Assembly (NCBI GenBank): GCA_004296815.1
Contig: SCVT01000118.1
Coordinates: 1-6,553 of the forward strand
DNA: 6,553 nt
Direction: 5' to 3'
DNA from: Reyranella sp.
Lineage (GTDB): Bacteria; Pseudomonadota; Alphaproteobacteria; Reyranellales; Reyranellaceae
Below are positions 6,377 to 6,553 of this stretch, one piece after another. How positions within the stretch are numbered: position 1 is the first letter of the stretch; each line of letters opens with the position of its first letter. The translations under genes and the position numbers were made by a program. The notes beneath the pieces are model-generated. The model was not told the DNA's origin. It was given only the letters and a program-made list of their open reading frames with translations, and did not search any database.

Positions 6377-6540
6377 TCAGCGCGCCGCGGTCACCGGCGC
6401 GGGATTGATGGCCGCGTCGCGGTCGTGGAGGAAGAGGCCGCGGCAGTCGCGCGGCGCCGACCAGTTGGGATGCGACCATTTCGAGGGACGGCGGATCGCC
6501 ACCGCATACTTGTTCGGATCGTCGACCGAGAGGCTCACGA
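6377..6540 (-). CDS. Unrecognised protein, C-terminal 53 residues (cut by contig end)
   Basis: An open minus-strand frame runs from the contig end to a TGA at 6377-6379. The peptide includes DDPNKYAVAIRRPSKW, then SHPNWSAPRGCRGLFLHDRD, and ends in INPAPVTAAR. It has balanced, protein-like composition with Trp, Tyr, Asn and Lys, and G/C-rich third positions, unlike the Arg/Ala/Pro shadow frames nearby. I do not recognise the family. It is convergent with the GMC gene, and the two stop codons abut within the palindrome TGATCA. The frame also stays open through the adapter bases, but these should not be translated as biology. Confidence 0.55.
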
Positions 6541-6553
6541 AGATCGGAAGAGC
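6541..6553 (+). other. Illumina TruSeq adapter remnant at contig end
   Basis: The last 13 bases read AGATCGGAAGAGC, the exact common start of Illumina TruSeq adapters, in the read-through orientation expected at the 3' end of a short insert. A 13-base exact match at the very end is most unlikely by chance. It is sequencing residue, not genome; the true sequence ends at about 6540. Confidence 0.93.

Overview
The window is a short piece of very GC-rich bacterial chromosome with tightly packed genes, short intergenic gaps and strong third-position G/C bias. Gene content (a BetA-type GMC oxidoreductase, a drug- or metabolite-type MFS carrier, a secreted PAP2/vanadium-haloperoxidase-like protein, a DUF3455 protein, and a SnoaL-like/aldo-keto reductase pair under an AraC regulator) fits an environmental alphaproteobacterium, possibly of the Rhizobiales/Rhodospirillales type. 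That assignment is inferred from composition and protein style, not demonstrated. The last 13 bases match the start of the Illumina TruSeq adapter exactly, so the window looks like a whole, unpolished assembly contig whose right-hand biological sequence ends at about 6540.

Layout, left to right. Positions 1-1449 hold a divergent unit: an aldo/keto reductase (cut by the contig start) and a SnoaL-like ester-cyclase-type protein on the minus strand, 20 bp apart, facing away from an AraC-family regulator at 757-1449. An 18-bp imperfect dyad lies in the shared 62-bp promoter gap. Positions 1465-3317 hold two minus-strand genes for exported proteins: DUF3455 first, then a 427-aa PAP2/vanadium-dependent haloperoxidase-like protein. 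The roughly 160 bp upstream of DUF3455 carry two notable structures: an 11-bp inverted repeat whose inner arm covers the likely Shine-Dalgarno and an alternative start codon, and a 16-bp direct repeat with a 21-bp period.

Positions 3478-6376 hold a second divergent pair: a 12-helix MFS transporter on the minus strand and a complete 538-aa FAD-dependent GMC oxidoreductase on the plus strand, sharing about 52 bp of promoter region. A simple reading is that the carrier moves the substrate or product of the oxidoreductase. From 6377 to the adapter there is the C-terminal end of an unrecognised minus-strand gene whose stop codon abuts that of the GMC gene.

No mobile element, CRISPR array, tRNA, rRNA or obvious new defence system is visible. 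The parts most worth a second look are the regulatory structures upstream of DUF3455, the DUF3455/haloperoxidase-like exported pair, and the altered vanadate/phosphate-binding motif of the latter.
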